Part shown: positions 1 to 8,861 of the stretch, piece after piece
Position numbering within the stretch: the first letter of the stretch is position 1
Layout of the letters: every line of letters starts with the position of its first letter
NCBI GenBank assembly: GCA_017547755.1
Contig: JAFYOX010000111.1
Location: 1 to 55,013 of the forward strand
Reading direction: 5' to 3'
Source of the DNA: Clostridia bacterium
GTDB lineage: Bacteria > Bacillota > Clostridia > Oscillospirales > CAG-272
Length of the DNA stretch: 55,013 bases
Translations under genes and position numbers: made by a program
Notes under the pieces: generated by a model
Seen by the model: only the letters and a program-made list of their open reading frames with translations
Database searches by the model: none
Told to the model about the DNA's origin: nothing

Positions 1-1191
1 GCTGTATGGACTCCTATCACCTACACGATCAAGTACAATGCTGGTGAAGGTGAATATACCGGCAGTCTGCCGAACAGCAAGCCGGAATGGCTCCAGCTCA
101 AGAACGCATATACATACGATAGCGCCGTAACTCTTTACGATGGTGAAGATTTCGAACGTACAGGTTATACTCTGACCGGCTGGGAAATCGGCGGAACCAA
201 ATATGATCTCGGTGAAACTGTAGAACAGAACTTCACTAAGGTACAGAGTGGTACTGTACAGGCTTATGCTGTATGGGAACCCATTGGTTATACCCTTCGA
301 TTCAACGCAGATACCGGTCTGATCAATGGCAAGAGACTCTTCACTACTTCTCCGAACTACATTGTCACAGACAATATGTCCCTTGAAGAGATTTTCGCAT
401 GGGAAAATGAAGCAGGGTTTATTGACAGCCCGGACGTAGAAGTTTCCAAGGAAGGCTATGAACTGAAGTACTGGTACTGCACTGCCAATAACAAGATCAA
501 GGTATATCCGGGTGGGAAGTTCGACATCGGAACCTTTGTTGAAAATGGTTGTGATGTAAACGAAGACGGTATCCCCATGATCAAGTTCAAGGCTGTATGG
601 GATGCATCCGATGTTACTGTAGAATATACTTTCGCTACCGAAGCAGATCGTGAACTTCCCAGCGAAGTAACCGCTCTGGTTCCTGTTGATGAAAATGTAT
701 ATCATGCAGGTGATATCGTGACTGTTCCGACACTTGCTGCAACTACTGTAGAAACAGAAGAAGGTACTTGGACGTTTGTAGACTGGAATCTCAAGGAAGG
801 TGCTACTGAATTCACTGTACAGCCGAAAGATGCTGAAAACGGTATTCTTATCACCGGTTACTGGTCTTTCACCGAAAAGGTTGAAGAACCCGAAACCGAA
901 GAAGAACCCAAGCCCGAAAAGCCTGAACCGAAGTTCGATATGCCCAAGCTCAACCTCCGTTCCATCGTGATCGATACCACCGAAGGTGGTAAGACCAGCG
1001 TTGCGTCCGGCAGATGCTACGGTGCGCTCGGTTCTACCTACCGTCTTGCAATCACTCCCGACGAAGGCTTCGAAATTGACGAAGTTCTCGTAAACGGCAA
1101 GCCGGCAGAAGTAAACAAGAACAACAAGGCAAGCTTCGTTGTCAAGGGCAACACCTACGTCGAAGTTTCCTTTGTTGAAATCGAAGGCTAA
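1..1191 (+). CDS. Cell-surface repeat protein, C-terminal part (5' end outside window)
   Basis: The reading frame is open from the first base, so the start lies upstream; 396 residues are visible. The N-terminal visible half carries at least two Listeria/Bacteroides-type repeats (Flg_new / InlB B-repeat style): segments of the form YTIKYNAGEG, FERTGYTLTGWEIGG and VQAYAVW, repeating about every 80-110 residues. A Pro/Glu-rich linker (VEEPETEEEPKPEKPEPK) follows around residues 295-315. The last 80 residues form a bacterial beta-repeat ending in FVVKGNTYVEVSFVEIEG. No LPXTG motif or transmembrane anchor follows, so if it is surface-attached the anchor must be in the missing N-terminal part. These repeats are usual in secreted or wall-associated proteins of gut Clostridia and Bacteroides. 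The specific function is unknown. A terminator follows 14 bases after the stop. Confidence 0.75.
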   Translation, partial: AVWTPITYTIKYNAGEGEYTGSLPNSKPEWLQLKNAYTYDSAVTLYDGEDFERTGYTLTGWEIGGTKYDLGETVEQNFTKVQSGTVQAYAVWEPIGYTLRFNADTGLINGKRLFTTSPNYIVTDNMSLEEIFAWENEAGFIDSPDVEVSKEGYELKYWYCTANNKIKVYPGGKFDIGTFVENGCDVNEDGIPMIKFKAVWDASDVTVEYTFATEADRELPSEVTALVPVDENVYHAGDIVTVPTLAATTVETEEGTWTFVDWNLKEGATEFTVQPKDAENGILITGYWSFTEKVEEPETEEEPKPEKPEPKFDMPKLNLRSIVIDTTEGGKTSVASGRCYGALGSTYRLAITPDEGFEIDEVLVNGKPAEVNKNNKASFVVKGNTYVEVSFVEIEG

Positions 1192-1204
1192 GTTTTCATC
1201 AAAA

Positions 1205-1237
1205 ACTCCTGCGGAACCCCCTCCGCGGGAGTTTTTT
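1205..1237 (+). terminator. Rho-independent terminator of the surface protein gene
   Basis: An 11-bp stem (ACTCCTGCGGA pairing with TCCGCGGGAGT, one G-U pair) is closed by a short C-rich loop and followed directly by six T. It sits just after the stop codon at 1191. Confidence 0.85.
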
Positions 1238-1243
1238 CCTTTT

Positions 1244-1289
1244 GGAAAAACAAAACGTCCGTGCAGATTTTGCTCTGCACGGACGTTTT
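1244..1289 (-). terminator. Rho-independent terminator of the infB operon
   Basis: A perfect 14-bp inverted repeat (AAACGTCCGTGCAG with its complement) is followed on the minus strand by a T-rich tract. It lies 17 bases past the infB stop and converges with the terminator of the surface protein gene. Confidence 0.9.
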
Positions 1290-1306
1290 CTGTTGTATTC
1301 AATGAA

Positions 1307-4300
1307 TTACTTCGCAACTTCTTCCATGATGAAGGCTTCGAGGATGTCGCCGATCTGGATATCGGTGCACTTTTCGAGGCCGACACCGCATTCGTAGCCG
1401 GCTGCAACTTCGCGGACGTCGTCCTTGAAGCGGCGGAGCGAGCTGATCTTGTCTTCCATGATGACGATACCGTCACGGACGATGCGGAGCTGGGACTGGC
1501 GGGTAACCTTACCGTCCTGAACGTAGGAACCGGCGATGATGCCGACGTTCGGTACGCGGATGGTCTGGCGGACTTCGATGTGACCGAGGAGAACTTCCTT
1601 ATAGGTCGGTGCCAGCATACCCTTCATAGCTGCGGTGATTTCTTCGATGCATTCGTAGATGATGCGGTAGGTGCGGATATCAACGCCCTGACGTTCGGAG
1701 GAGTCGATCGCGCCCTTGTCGGGACGGACGTTGAAGCCGACGATGATGGCGTTGGATGCAGCCGCGAACATTACGTCGGATTCGGTGATACCGCCGACGC
1801 CTGCGTGGATGACCTTGACCTTGACTTCGTCGGTCGAGATCTTTTCGAGGGACTGCTTGACGGCTTCTGCGGAACCGCCTACGTCTGCCTTGACGATGAT
1901 GTTGAGTTCCTTGACACCGTCGGAGATCTGTGCGAAGAGGTCGTCGAGGCTGACCTTTGCGTTTGCCTTGAACATTTCTTCCTTCGCCTTTTCACGTCTC
2001 TGGTCGGCGAGTTCACGTGCCATGCGTTCGTCTTCAACGGCGTTGAATTCGTCGCCGGCTACCGGAACTTCCGCAAGACCGATGATTTCCACCGGTACGG
2101 ACGGACCTGCGGTTTCGAGAAGCTGACCGCGGTCGTTGGTCATTGCACGGACACGGCCTACTGCGGTGCCTGCGATGACGATGTCACCCGCGTGGAGCGT
2201 ACCGTCCTGTACGAGAACGGTTGCGACCGGGCCGCGGCCCTTGTCGAGCTTCGCTTCGATGACGACACCGCGTGCACGCTTTGCCGGGTTTGCCTTGTAT
2301 TCCTTGACATCGGCGATGAGAAGGATGTTTTCGAGAAGGTCGTCGATACCCATCTTGGTGTGCGCGGAAACCGGCACGCAGATGACGTCGCCGCCCCATT
2401 CTTCGGGAACGAGATCGTACTTGGTGAGTTCGGTCATGACCGCATCTGCGTTTGCGGTCGGCTTATCCATCTTGTTGATTGCAACGATGATGTCAACGCC
2501 TGCGGCCTTGGCATGGTTGATGGATTCGATGGTCTGCGGCATGATACCGTCGTCGCCCGCTACTACGAGGATGGCGATGTCGGTGCACTGTGCGCCGCGG
2601 GCACGCATTGCGGTGAATGCTTCGTGACCGGGAGTATCGAGGAAGGTGATGCCCTGTTCGCCGAGGTTGACACGGTATGCACCGATGTGCTGGGTGATAC
2701 CGCCGGCTTCGCCGTCCGCTACCTGTGCATGACGGATCGCGTCGAGGATGGAGGTCTTACCGTGGTCGACGTGACCCATGACGCAGACAACGGGTGCGCG
2801 GGTTACGAGATCTTCTTCGTTGGATTCGGTTTCGGTGAAGAGCTTTTCTTCGATGGTGACCTTGATTTCACGGGTTACCTGTGCGCCGAGTTCGTCGGCT
2901 ACGAGGTATGCGGTATCATAGTCGATGACCTGGTTGACGGTGACCATCATGCCCATCATCATGAGACGCTTGACGCATTCCGCTTCCTTGACCTTCAGTC
3001 TCTGTGCGAGTTCGCTGACGGTGATTTCATCGGGAAGAGTGATCTTGAGCGGAGCCTTCTTTGCCTTTTCCTGATTTGCGCGGTGGAGCTTTTCCATCGC
3101 CTGGCGTTCCTTGTCGGACTTCTTGCCGGTACCGCGGTTTTCGCCCTTCTGGTTCTGCTTCTTCAGCTTCTGCTTGTTGGACTGGGTATCGTCGATGTCG
3201 GAAGTGAAGGTATCAAGACGTTCGTCGTACTTGGAGAGGTCGACGGAGGTACCGCGGGTGTCAACGACACGGGTAGTACCAGTACGCTTCTTGGAAGCGC
3301 CCTGTTCCTGCGGCTGTCTGGGCTGTGCGGGAGTATTGTTGGTGTTCTGCGGTCTCTGGTCGCGGTTGTTGTCGCGGTTGAAGTCACGGTTGCCGTCACG
3401 GTTGAAGTCACGGTTGCCGTCACGGTTGAAATCGCGGCGTTCGGGACGGTCGCCGTTCTGGGGGCGGTTGCCGTCGCGGTTGAAGTCGCGGCGTTCGGGA
3501 CGGTCGCCGTTCTGGGGACGGTTGCCGTCGCGGTTGAAATCGCGGCGTTCGGGACGGTCGCCGTTCTGAGGACGGTTGCCGTCGCGGCCACCATCGCGGC
3601 GTTCGGGACGGTCGCCGTTCTGGGGACGATTGCCGTCGCGGTTGAAGTCGCGGCGTTCCGGACGGTTGCCGTCGCGGTTCTGGTTCTGCTGACGATTCTG
3701 GCCGGCATTATTATTTGCGCCGGAATTGTTATTCATGCCGCCGTTGTTCTGCGGCTTACCCTGCTGCTGTCCATCCTGCATATGCTGACCCTGCGTTCTT
3801 TCCTGCTGATTTGTATTTTTCTCCGCTTCGGCTTCGGCTGCCTTTTTTGCTTCCTCTGCCTTGCGTGCTTCTTCTGCTTCTTTTGCTTTTCTTGCGGCTT
3901 CTTCGGCTTCGGCTGCCTTTCTGGCTTCTTCCGCCAGACGTGCTTCTTCTGCCCGACGAGCGGCTTCGGCTTCTGCGGCTTTTCTTGCTTCTTCTGCCTT
4001 GCGCGCTTCTTCAGCGAGACGTGCTTCTTCCGCACGGCGTGCGGCTTCGGCTTCCGCCGCTTTTCTTGCTTCTTCCGCTTTGCGCGCTTCTTCGGCGCGT
4101 CTTGCCTCTTCGGCTCTGCGTGCTTCTTCCGCCCGACGAGCGGCTTCTTCTGCCTCTGCCTTTGCGCGGGCTTCCGCTTCGGCTTTCGCACGTGCGGCCT
4201 CTTCGGCGGCTTTTCCTTCGGCTTCGCGCTTTTCGCGTTCAGCGGGAGATTCCGGCATGGTGATGGAAGTCTTTCCGCTCATGTAGCCGTCGATATCCTT

Positions 4301-4483
4301 GATCTGAGCCTTTGCCGTGAGCTGCTCGAACAGGAGGTTGACCTCCTCGGGAGCGAGGTTTGCGGAATTGCTTTTTACCGTAATTCCGAGTTCACCCAGT
4401 TCTCCGCAGAGATCCTTGGCTTTGACACCGAGGTCTTTTGCAAGCTGATTTACCTTAAACGTCGATGTTTGTTTTGCTGCCAT
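1307..4483 (-). CDS. infB: Translation initiation factor IF-2
   Basis: This GTPase brings fMet-tRNA to the 30S subunit and promotes subunit joining. At 1058 residues it is much longer than Bacillus IF-2 (about 716). The order is an IF2_N helix bundle (residues 1-55), an Ala/Glu/Arg-rich helical stretch (about 80-220), an Asn/Arg/Gly-rich disordered stretch with tandem [18 protein letters not shown] units (about 220-395), a second IF2_N module (about 478-535) and the G domain from about 565. G1 GHVDHGKT is at 570-577, G3 DTPGHEAF near 613, G4 NKMD near 668 and G5 SAH near 706. Domains II to IV complete the C-terminus. It is the last gene of rimP-nusA-rnpM-rplGA-infB, and its start overlaps rplGA by 29 bases, which suggests translational coupling. 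The extra length is all in the linker. Confidence 0.97.
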   Translation of the reverse strand: MAAKQTSTFKVNQLAKDLGVKAKDLCGELGELGITVKSNSANLAPEEVNLLFEQLTAKAQIKDIDGYMSGKTSITMPESPAEREKREAEGKAAEEAARAKAEAEARAKAEAEEAARRAEEARRAEEARRAEEARKAEEARKAAEAEAARRAEEARLAEEARKAEEARKAAEAEAARRAEEARLAEEARKAAEAEEAARKAKEAEEARKAEEAKKAAEAEAEKNTNQQERTQGQHMQDGQQQGKPQNNGGMNNNSGANNNAGQNRQQNQNRDGNRPERRDFNRDGNRPQNGDRPERRDGGRDGNRPQNGDRPERRDFNRDGNRPQNGDRPERRDFNRDGNRPQNGDRPERRDFNRDGNRDFNRDGNRDFNRDNNRDQRPQNTNNTPAQPRQPQEQGASKKRTGTTRVVDTRGTSVDLSKYDERLDTFTSDIDDTQSNKQKLKKQNQKGENRGTGKKSDKERQAMEKLHRANQEKAKKAPLKITLPDEITVSELAQRLKVKEAECVKRLMMMGMMVTVNQVIDYDTAYLVADELGAQVTREIKVTIEEKLFTETESNEEDLVTRAPVVCVMGHVDHGKTSILDAIRHAQVADGEAGGITQHIGAYRVNLGEQGITFLDTPGHEAFTAMRARGAQCTDIAILVVAGDDGIMPQTIESINHAKAAGVDIIVAINKMDKPTANADAVMTELTKYDLVPEEWGGDVICVPVSAHTKMGIDDLLENILLIADVKEYKANPAKRARGVVIEAKLDKGRGPVATVLVQDGTLHAGDIVIAGTAVGRVRAMTNDRGQLLETAGPSVPVEIIGLAEVPVAGDEFNAVEDERMARELADQRREKAKEEMFKANAKVSLDDLFAQISDGVKELNIIVKADVGGSAEAVKQSLEKISTDEVKVKVIHAGVGGITESDVMFAAASNAIIVGFNVRPDKGAIDSSERQGVDIRTYRIIYECIEEITAAMKGMLAPTYKEVLLGHIEVRQTIRVPNVGIIAGSYVQDGKVTRQSQLRIVRDGIVIMEDKISSLRRFKDDVREVAAGYECGVGLEKCTDIQIGDILEAFIMEEVAK
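3383..3690 (-). repeat. In-frame tandem repeats encoding the IF-2 linker
   Basis: A 54-bp unit (18 codons, [18 protein letters not shown]) occurs about four and a half times. At its 3' coding side it is followed by shorter 24-bp units encoding FNRDGNRD. Copies differ mostly by single bases (for example an RDGGR variant), so the array is recent or homogenised. Array size probably varies between strains because such repeats expand and contract by slippage or recombination. Confidence 0.9.
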
Positions 4484-4883
4484 CCACTATCATCCTTTCT
4501 GTCATCGCGGCATTCTCGTTTTTCTTCTGATTCTGGTTTTCGTTCATGGGTTCGCGCGCACGTTCCTCAAACAGGGAGAGAAGCGGACGGCACGGTCCCC
4601 GTCCGGTGAACGCGGCGGCCGCGCAGGAAGCTCTCTTGCCGAGGGCTCCGGCGAGTTCGTCCGACGTCATGCCGGCGGGAAAATGCGGTACCTTGTAGTA
4701 ATCGCATTTGTCGGTGATCTGTTTGCGGGTTCTTTCCGACGCGTCGTCGGCGATGAGGACGAATACGGCTTTCTTCCGCCGTACTTCGCCCAGCACGAGA
4801 TCGAATCCCGTGGTGACGCCTCCGGCCGCGCGGCACAGACCAATGTAGTTTTCAAGTTTTCGGTCGGTCAATTCTTTCTCCAA
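4455..4883 (-). CDS. rplGA: L7Ae-family ribosomal protein (YlxQ-like)
   Basis: A 142-residue protein with the L7Ae/L30e RNA-binding fold in the first 100 residues: an N-terminal helix, then [33 protein letters not shown] and a [19 protein letters not shown] segment. The family binds kink-turn RNA, and YlxQ in Bacillus is a ribosome-associated member. The C-terminal 40 residues ([11 protein letters not shown] and beyond) look disordered. The start is TTG at 4883, immediately after the rnpM TGA, so translation probably reinitiates from rnpM. The 3' end overlaps infB. Position between rnpM and infB is the standard Gram-positive order. Confidence 0.88.
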   Translation of the reverse strand: MEKELTDRKLENYIGLCRAAGGVTTGFDLVLGEVRRKKAVFVLIADDASERTRKQITDKCDYYKVPHFPAGMTSDELAGALGKRASCAAAAFTGRGPCRPLLSLFEERAREPMNENQNQKKNENAAMTERMIVDGSKTNIDV

Positions 4884-5189
4884 TCAGGCATTCTGTTCTT
4901 CGGAAATCCTGATTTCCTTTTCAAGTTCCGCATAGATCTCTTCGGAAATTTCACATTCCAGAGTACGGTGCAGAATTCCGGATTTTCTTGCTTTCTTAAA
5001 GCAGGTCTCGTTCTGACAGATGTACGCGCCTCGTCCGGATTTCTTTCCGGTGAAGTCAATCGAAATGATGCCTTCCGGAGAACGTACTACCCGCAGAAGC
5101 TCCTTCTTCGGGAACGTGCCCTGACATCCGACACACCGCCGTTCCGGAATCTTCTTTTTAACCTGCTGCTTCGGCTTCGTCTCAGCCAT
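4884..5189 (-). CDS. rnpM: RNase P modulator RnpM (YlxR family)
   Basis: This 101-residue protein has the YlxR signature RRCVGCQGTFPKKELLRVVR followed by a DFTGKKSGRGAYIC motif around residue 55. Both Cys-containing loops are conserved in the family. YlxR/RnpM binds RNase P RNA and modulates tRNA processing in Bacillus. I chose the ATG at 5189 because an AAAAGGAG site lies about ten bases upstream and the conserved domain begins just after. An in-frame ATG at 5273 would add 28 residues encoded by the repeat element upstream and is unlikely. Confidence 0.9.
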   Translation of the reverse strand: MAETKPKQQVKKKIPERRCVGCQGTFPKKELLRVVRSPEGIISIDFTGKKSGRGAYICQNETCFKKARKSGILHRTLECEISEEIYAELEKEIRISEEQNA

Positions 5190-5220
5190 TTCATCACGCT
5201 CCTTTTTATAGTGGGGTGTT

Positions 5221-5475
5221 TCCGGGGAAAAACTTTTTGAAAAAAGTTTTCTGAGGTTGCAAAGCAAACTCATCCGGACCCCTTTTCAAAAACTTTTAAA
5301 CTATTAGGGATAACAAAGTATGTGCAAATCGTCAGTAACTGAAGATTTTGTCAGCTTACAGAACGGTTTGGTATTCCAAATCTGCACTGTACTTTGTCTG
5401 TACCATTTGTCTGAAAGTTTTTTGGAAGGGGTTCGGGGAAACCTTTTTTTCAAAAAAGGTTTCCCCGAGGAACTT
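5221..5475. repeat. Inverted-repeat (MITE-like) element between nusA and rnpM
   Basis: Two related modules face each other. The left module (5221-5299) has GGGGAAAAACTTTTT with a partial complement, then ACCCCTTTTCAAAAACTTTT at 5278-5297. The right module (5413-5475) is the same arrangement on the other strand: a GAAAGTTTTTTGGAAGGGGT tail followed by a perfect 17-bp stem (5433-5449 with 5452-5468). The roughly 110-bp centre carries its own inverted repeat (ACAAAGTA near 5313, TACTTTGT near 5393). No convincing gene lies inside. Single modules of the same family occur elsewhere in the window. The element separates two genes that are normally almost adjacent, and transcription must pass through it. 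Confidence 0.7.
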
Positions 5476-5483
5476 TATCTTCC

Positions 5484-6530
5484 TCAGTTAGGCTTTACGC
5501 CCTTGATGTCGATCTTGCAGCCGGTGAGTTTTGCGGCGAGGCGGACGTTCTGGCCTTCCTTACCGATGGCGAGGGAGAGCTGGTCACCGGAAACGTGGAC
5601 GGTTGCGCTGCGTTCGCCGTCGAATTCCACGTCGAGAACTTCGGCGGGAGAGAGTGCGGCTGCGATGAATTCTTCGGGCTTTTCGGAGAACTGGATAACG
5701 TCGATCTTTTCGCCGCGGAGTTCTTCGACGATGGAGCCGATACGCATACCGCGGTTACCGATGCAGGCGCCGACGGCGTCAACTTCGGGGTCACGGGAGA
5801 AGACGGCGATCTTGGTTCTGGAGCCGGCTTCACGTGCAACGCTCTTGACGAGGACGGTACCGTTCGTGATTTCGGGGATGTCCACTTCGAACATCCGCTT
5901 GATCATCATGGGATGGACGCGGGAGAGGGTCGCTGCCGGCTTGCTGTCCGCTTCCATGCTGTGGTCGTGGTTGACTTCGGTGATGAAGACGCGGGTACGG
6001 TCGCCGACGTAGAGATTTTCGCCGGGGATCTGTTCGCTCTTCGGGAGAACGACGATGCTGGTGCCGGTATCAACGTCAACGTCCCCGGTGGTTTCGTCGC
6101 GCTTGACGACGAGTGCGGTGATGACTTCTTCACGCTTCTTGTCGTATTCCTTGGCGATGTTGCTCTTTTCGGCTTCGCGGATACCCTGCTTGATGACGTT
6201 CTTTGCGGCGGATGCGGAGATGCGTCCGAAGTTCTTTGTTTTGATTTCTTCCTGAACGACGGTGCCGATTTCATAGCGGCGGCTGATTGCCTGTGCGTCT
6301 TCATAGGAGATTTCCGCCTTGGGATCGGTGACGGTTTCCACAACGGTGCGGCAGCGGTAAACCTTGACGTCCTTCTTTTCCTTGTTGATCTCTACTTTGA
6401 CGCACGCGCTGTTGTATTCCTTCTTGAATGCGGATACGAGCGCGGCTTCGACCTTTTCGAGCATATAGTCAACCGGGATACCCTTGGTTTTTTCAAGCAG
6501 TTCAAGTGCTTCAAAAAGCTCTGCGTTCAT
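5484..6530 (-). CDS. nusA: Transcription termination/antitermination factor NusA
   Basis: A 348-residue NusA of Gram-positive length. The N-terminal RNA-polymerase-binding domain spans residues 1 to about 125 (NAELFEALELLEKTKGIPVD). An S1 domain follows (about 135-200), then two KH domains, with GNRG-type loops at ACIGNRGMRI (about 245) and LSLAIGKEGQNVRLAAKLTG near the C-terminus. It has no acidic C-terminal repeats, unlike the E. coli protein. It modulates pausing and termination by RNA polymerase. It is second in the rimP operon, and an AAAGG site lies about 14 bases before the ATG. Confidence 0.96.
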   Translation of the reverse strand: MNAELFEALELLEKTKGIPVDYMLEKVEAALVSAFKKEYNSACVKVEINKEKKDVKVYRCRTVVETVTDPKAEISYEDAQAISRRYEIGTVVQEEIKTKNFGRISASAAKNVIKQGIREAEKSNIAKEYDKKREEVITALVVKRDETTGDVDVDTGTSIVVLPKSEQIPGENLYVGDRTRVFITEVNHDHSMEADSKPAATLSRVHPMMIKRMFEVDIPEITNGTVLVKSVAREAGSRTKIAVFSRDPEVDAVGACIGNRGMRIGSIVEELRGEKIDVIQFSEKPEEFIAAALSPAEVLDVEFDGERSATVHVSGDQLSLAIGKEGQNVRLAAKLTGCKIDIKGVKPN

Positions 6531-6601
6531 GACAATTGTCCAAGCCTTTCAATGTAATAATTGTAGTTATCGGTGAGTGATTCTGCCGTGGATGCGGCGG
6601 T

Positions 6602-7081
6602 TTACCAGTCGAAGACGGTTTCGCACTTTGCGACCGCTTTCTTGGCGAAGCGTTTTTCTTCGCCGTTTACGGTGACGACGATGTCGTCTCCGTCAAGACC
6701 CTCGAGCGTTGCGCGGAGGGTTTTTGTGCCGCCCGTTTCTTCGGATGCCGCGAAGAACTTCAGCATGACGTCTTCGCCCGCCATCCATTCGAAATGTTCC
6801 GGACGGGTCAGGACACGTTCCACACCGGGGGAAGATACCGCCAGCATATACGCGCCTTCGATCGGATCGGCTTCGTCGAGGAGCGGGTCGATCGCACGGT
6901 GCATTTTTTCGCAGTCGTTGATGTCGATGCCGCCTTCCTTGTCGGAGTCGATGGTGATGCGCAGGATCATGTCTGCGCCTTCTCTGACGTATTCGACGTC
7001 CCAGAGAACATAGCCGAAGGATTCCGCCAGAGGTTCCGCGATGTCACGGACGGTGTCCGCGACGTTCTTTTTCTGTTTCAT
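6602..7081 (-). CDS. rimP: Ribosome maturation factor RimP
   Basis: A 159-residue RimP. The N-terminal alpha/beta domain contains PLAESFGYVLWDVEYVREGADMILRITID, and GGIDINDCEKMHRAIDPLLDE and YMLAVSSPGVERVLTRPEHFE are the family's strongest motifs. The C-terminal SH3-like barrel covers about the last 70 residues. RimP acts in late 30S assembly. It is the first gene of the nusA/infB operon, with a GAGG site before the ATG and a consensus promoter about 85 bases upstream. Confidence 0.95.
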   Translation of the reverse strand: MKQKKNVADTVRDIAEPLAESFGYVLWDVEYVREGADMILRITIDSDKEGGIDINDCEKMHRAIDPLLDEADPIEGAYMLAVSSPGVERVLTRPEHFEWMAGEDVMLKFFAASEETGGTKTLRATLEGLDGDDIVVTVNGEEKRFAKKAVAKCETVFDW

Positions 7082-7110
7082 AGTACCTCGATTTTTTTCT
7101 TATAAATCAA

Positions 7111-7140
7111 GAGAGTGGACCTTTTTGCTTGCCCACTCTC
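7111..7140 (-). promoter_or_regulatory. Hairpin in the rimP leader
   Basis: An 8-bp perfect inverted repeat (GAGAGTGG and CCACTCTC, 14-base loop) lies in the transcribed leader between the rimP promoter and start codon. No T-tract follows, so it is not a simple terminator. A role in mRNA stability or autoregulation is possible but unproven. Confidence 0.45.
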
Positions 7141-7163
7141 CATTACTTATGATCTTTGCATAT

Positions 7164-7192
7164 AGTATATCACAAACGGTCCGGAAATTCAA
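7164..7192 (-). promoter_or_regulatory. Sigma-A promoter of the rimP-infB operon
   Basis: On the minus strand, TTGAAT (7187-7192) and TATACT (7164-7169) are separated by exactly 17 bases. The promoter lies upstream of rimP and downstream of the HAD gene, which makes the two transcription units separable. Confidence 0.8.
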
Positions 7193-7263
7193 CCCTTATT
7201 TGCTGTACCGCACAACAATTTTTGGTATTGCTTATGGGAACGACAAGGGCATATTGACCAATG

Positions 7264-7968
7264 TCAGCCGCCGATGCCCATTTCGGTGCGGAATTCGGCG
7301 AGGTCGCGGACGATATGCGTCATCGTTTCGCGGGTCACGTGCGCGACGGAGGGGTTGAGGGAAGTTTCCAGTGTGATTGCGTTGTAGTCGTTGTCCGGGG
7401 TTTTGGTATTGTCGGTCGCGGCGGTGATGAGTGCGCCGGCGATGCCCGCGTTGATGCCTGCCATACCGTCGATGAGACGGTCGCCGACCATGACGCAGTC
7501 CTTCGGATCAAGATGATTGCGTTCGATGATGGCGAGAACGGCGTCGGGAGCGGGTTTTGCGGGGAATTTTTCTTCGGAAGATACGAAATCCGCGAAGAAT
7601 TCGGTCAGGCCGAAGCGGTCGAGGAAGGCGAGGGAGGTTTTGTTGCGGTGAGTATAGAGGTAGTTCTTTCCGCCGTTCTTCACGATATCGGCGAGAAGCT
7701 CGCGCATTCCTTCAAAGGGGATGACCTTCGGTTCGATCTCGTTTTCGTCCATGATGTACTGGTAATCGACGAAGCGCTTGTAGGCTTCCGGCGTGATCCC
7801 GGCGTACTTTCTGCCTTCGCCGTAATTGACGAGGAGACGGCGCCAGAGTTCGGTATGGTCGCAGGAGATGCCTTCTTCGGCGAGGACTTTTTCAAGGGAC
7901 GCGAGGACATGCGGATAGGAATCGAACAGGGTGCCGTCGAAGTCCCAGAGGTAGTGAATGTATTTCAT
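7264..7968 (-). CDS. HAD-superfamily phosphatase, phosphoglycolate phosphatase-like
   Basis: A 234-residue HAD subfamily IA hydrolase. Motif I is WDFDGTLFDSYP (nucleophile Asp9 and acid/base Asp11), followed by a helical cap. Motif II is probably the Thr in YTHRNK, the motif III Lys lies in KFPAKPAPD, and motif IV is VMVGDRLIDGMAGINAG. The likely reaction is dephosphorylation of a small phosphorylated metabolite; the substrate cannot be read from the sequence. It is the last gene of a four-gene operon and starts 19 bases after the isomerase-like gene. Confidence 0.85.
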   Translation of the reverse strand: MKYIHYLWDFDGTLFDSYPHVLASLEKVLAEEGISCDHTELWRRLLVNYGEGRKYAGITPEAYKRFVDYQYIMDENEIEPKVIPFEGMRELLADIVKNGGKNYLYTHRNKTSLAFLDRFGLTEFFADFVSSEEKFPAKPAPDAVLAIIERNHLDPKDCVMVGDRLIDGMAGINAGIAGALITAATDNTKTPDNDYNAITLETSLNPSVAHVTRETMTHIVRDLAEFRTEMGIGG

Positions 7969-7987
7969 AGTATGTCTTCTTTCTGCG

Positions 7988-8839
7988 TTAAATAAGCCGT
8001 TTCAGGTAGTCCATGCACTGCTGGATGCCGGTATCAAAGGGTTCCGGATGCTCGTTTTCGAAGGCGAGGGCTCCGGTATAGCCTGCGTTTTTCAGGATAT
8101 TCAGGCATCCGGCGATGTCGATGTCGCCCTGTCCGAAAATGCAGTCGCTGACCCAGTTTCCGTGGCCGGTTTCGTGCCAGCGTGCGCCCGGAGAAACGGA
8201 GGTATCCGTCCGATAGTGGTAGTCCTTGATGTGGACATGGCGGATGTCGCCGATGAATTCGCGGAAGAAGGGGATGGGGCTTTCGTCCACAAAGAGGACG
8301 TTGCCGACGTCTCCGCAGACGCCGACGTTGTAGGTGCGGTTTTTGATCTCGCGGTAGAAGGTGCCGAAGCCGGTCACGCCGTTGGCGTAGAGTCCCTGAT
8401 CTTCGTACAGGCAGGTCACACCGAGCGGTGCGGCATATTCTGCGATCCGTGCGGCGGCATCGGCGGTGATCTCGAGGGCTTCGTCAAAAGCGGGGAGATC
8501 GTCGGTTTTCTTCAGCCAAGGGAGAAGGGTATGGTGGAGGAACGGACAACCGAGTGCGGCGGCGATCTCCGCATGATGCCGGAGAGATTCTTCGGCTTCG
8601 GGACTGCGGTAAAGGGTCGCGCAGACGGAATAGCACGCGACGGTCAGTCCGCGATCCGCGAGGATTCTGCGGACGTTTTCTGCCGTTTCGCGGTCGGGGA
8701 CGACGGACGGATGCGCCGGATCGGCGAACTCGAGCATTTCCACGGAGGAAAAGCCGTGGTCTGCGGCATAATCCGCCGCCGCTTTTGCACCGAGTTGTCC
8801 GAGCATCGAAGTGAAACGGGAATACATGGTAAACTGCAT
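7988..8839 (-). CDS. Sugar phosphate isomerase/epimerase family protein
   Basis: A 283-residue xylose-isomerase-like TIM barrel (AP endonuclease 2 superfamily). Probable metal ligands lie in TCLYEDQGLY (Glu), GVCGDVGNVLF (Asp), RHVHIKDYHY (His) and ALAFENEHPEP (Glu), the usual four strands of this fold. I chose the ATG at 8839 because GGAGG sits eight bases upstream and the barrel begins at once (MQFTMYSRFTSML). Members isomerise or epimerise free or phosphorylated sugars or inositols; the substrate is unknown. It is co-transcribed between the cysteine desulfurase and the HAD gene. Confidence 0.85.
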   Translation of the reverse strand: MQFTMYSRFTSMLGQLGAKAAADYAADHGFSSVEMLEFADPAHPSVVPDRETAENVRRILADRGLTVACYSVCATLYRSPEAEESLRHHAEIAAALGCPFLHHTLLPWLKKTDDLPAFDEALEITADAAARIAEYAAPLGVTCLYEDQGLYANGVTGFGTFYREIKNRTYNVGVCGDVGNVLFVDESPIPFFREFIGDIRHVHIKDYHYRTDTSVSPGARWHETGHGNWVSDCIFGQGDIDIAGCLNILKNAGYTGALAFENEHPEPFDTGIQQCMDYLKRLI

Positions 8840-8861
8840 GGCAAAACCTCCGTGAAAGTGG

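Noticed and set aside
3383-3690. Regular 54-bp repeats that could suggest a CRISPR array
   Set aside because: There are no unique spacers; the repeats are contiguous, in frame and encode the IF-2 linker.
1139-4609. A 1156-codon plus-strand open frame opposite infB
   Set aside because: Its translation is low-complexity, has no recognisable domain and mirrors IF-2 codons; infB on the other strand has full motif support.
5320-6012. A 230-codon plus-strand open frame across the nusA-rnpM gap
   Set aside because: It covers the inverted-repeat element and the antisense of nusA, with no ribosome site or domain.
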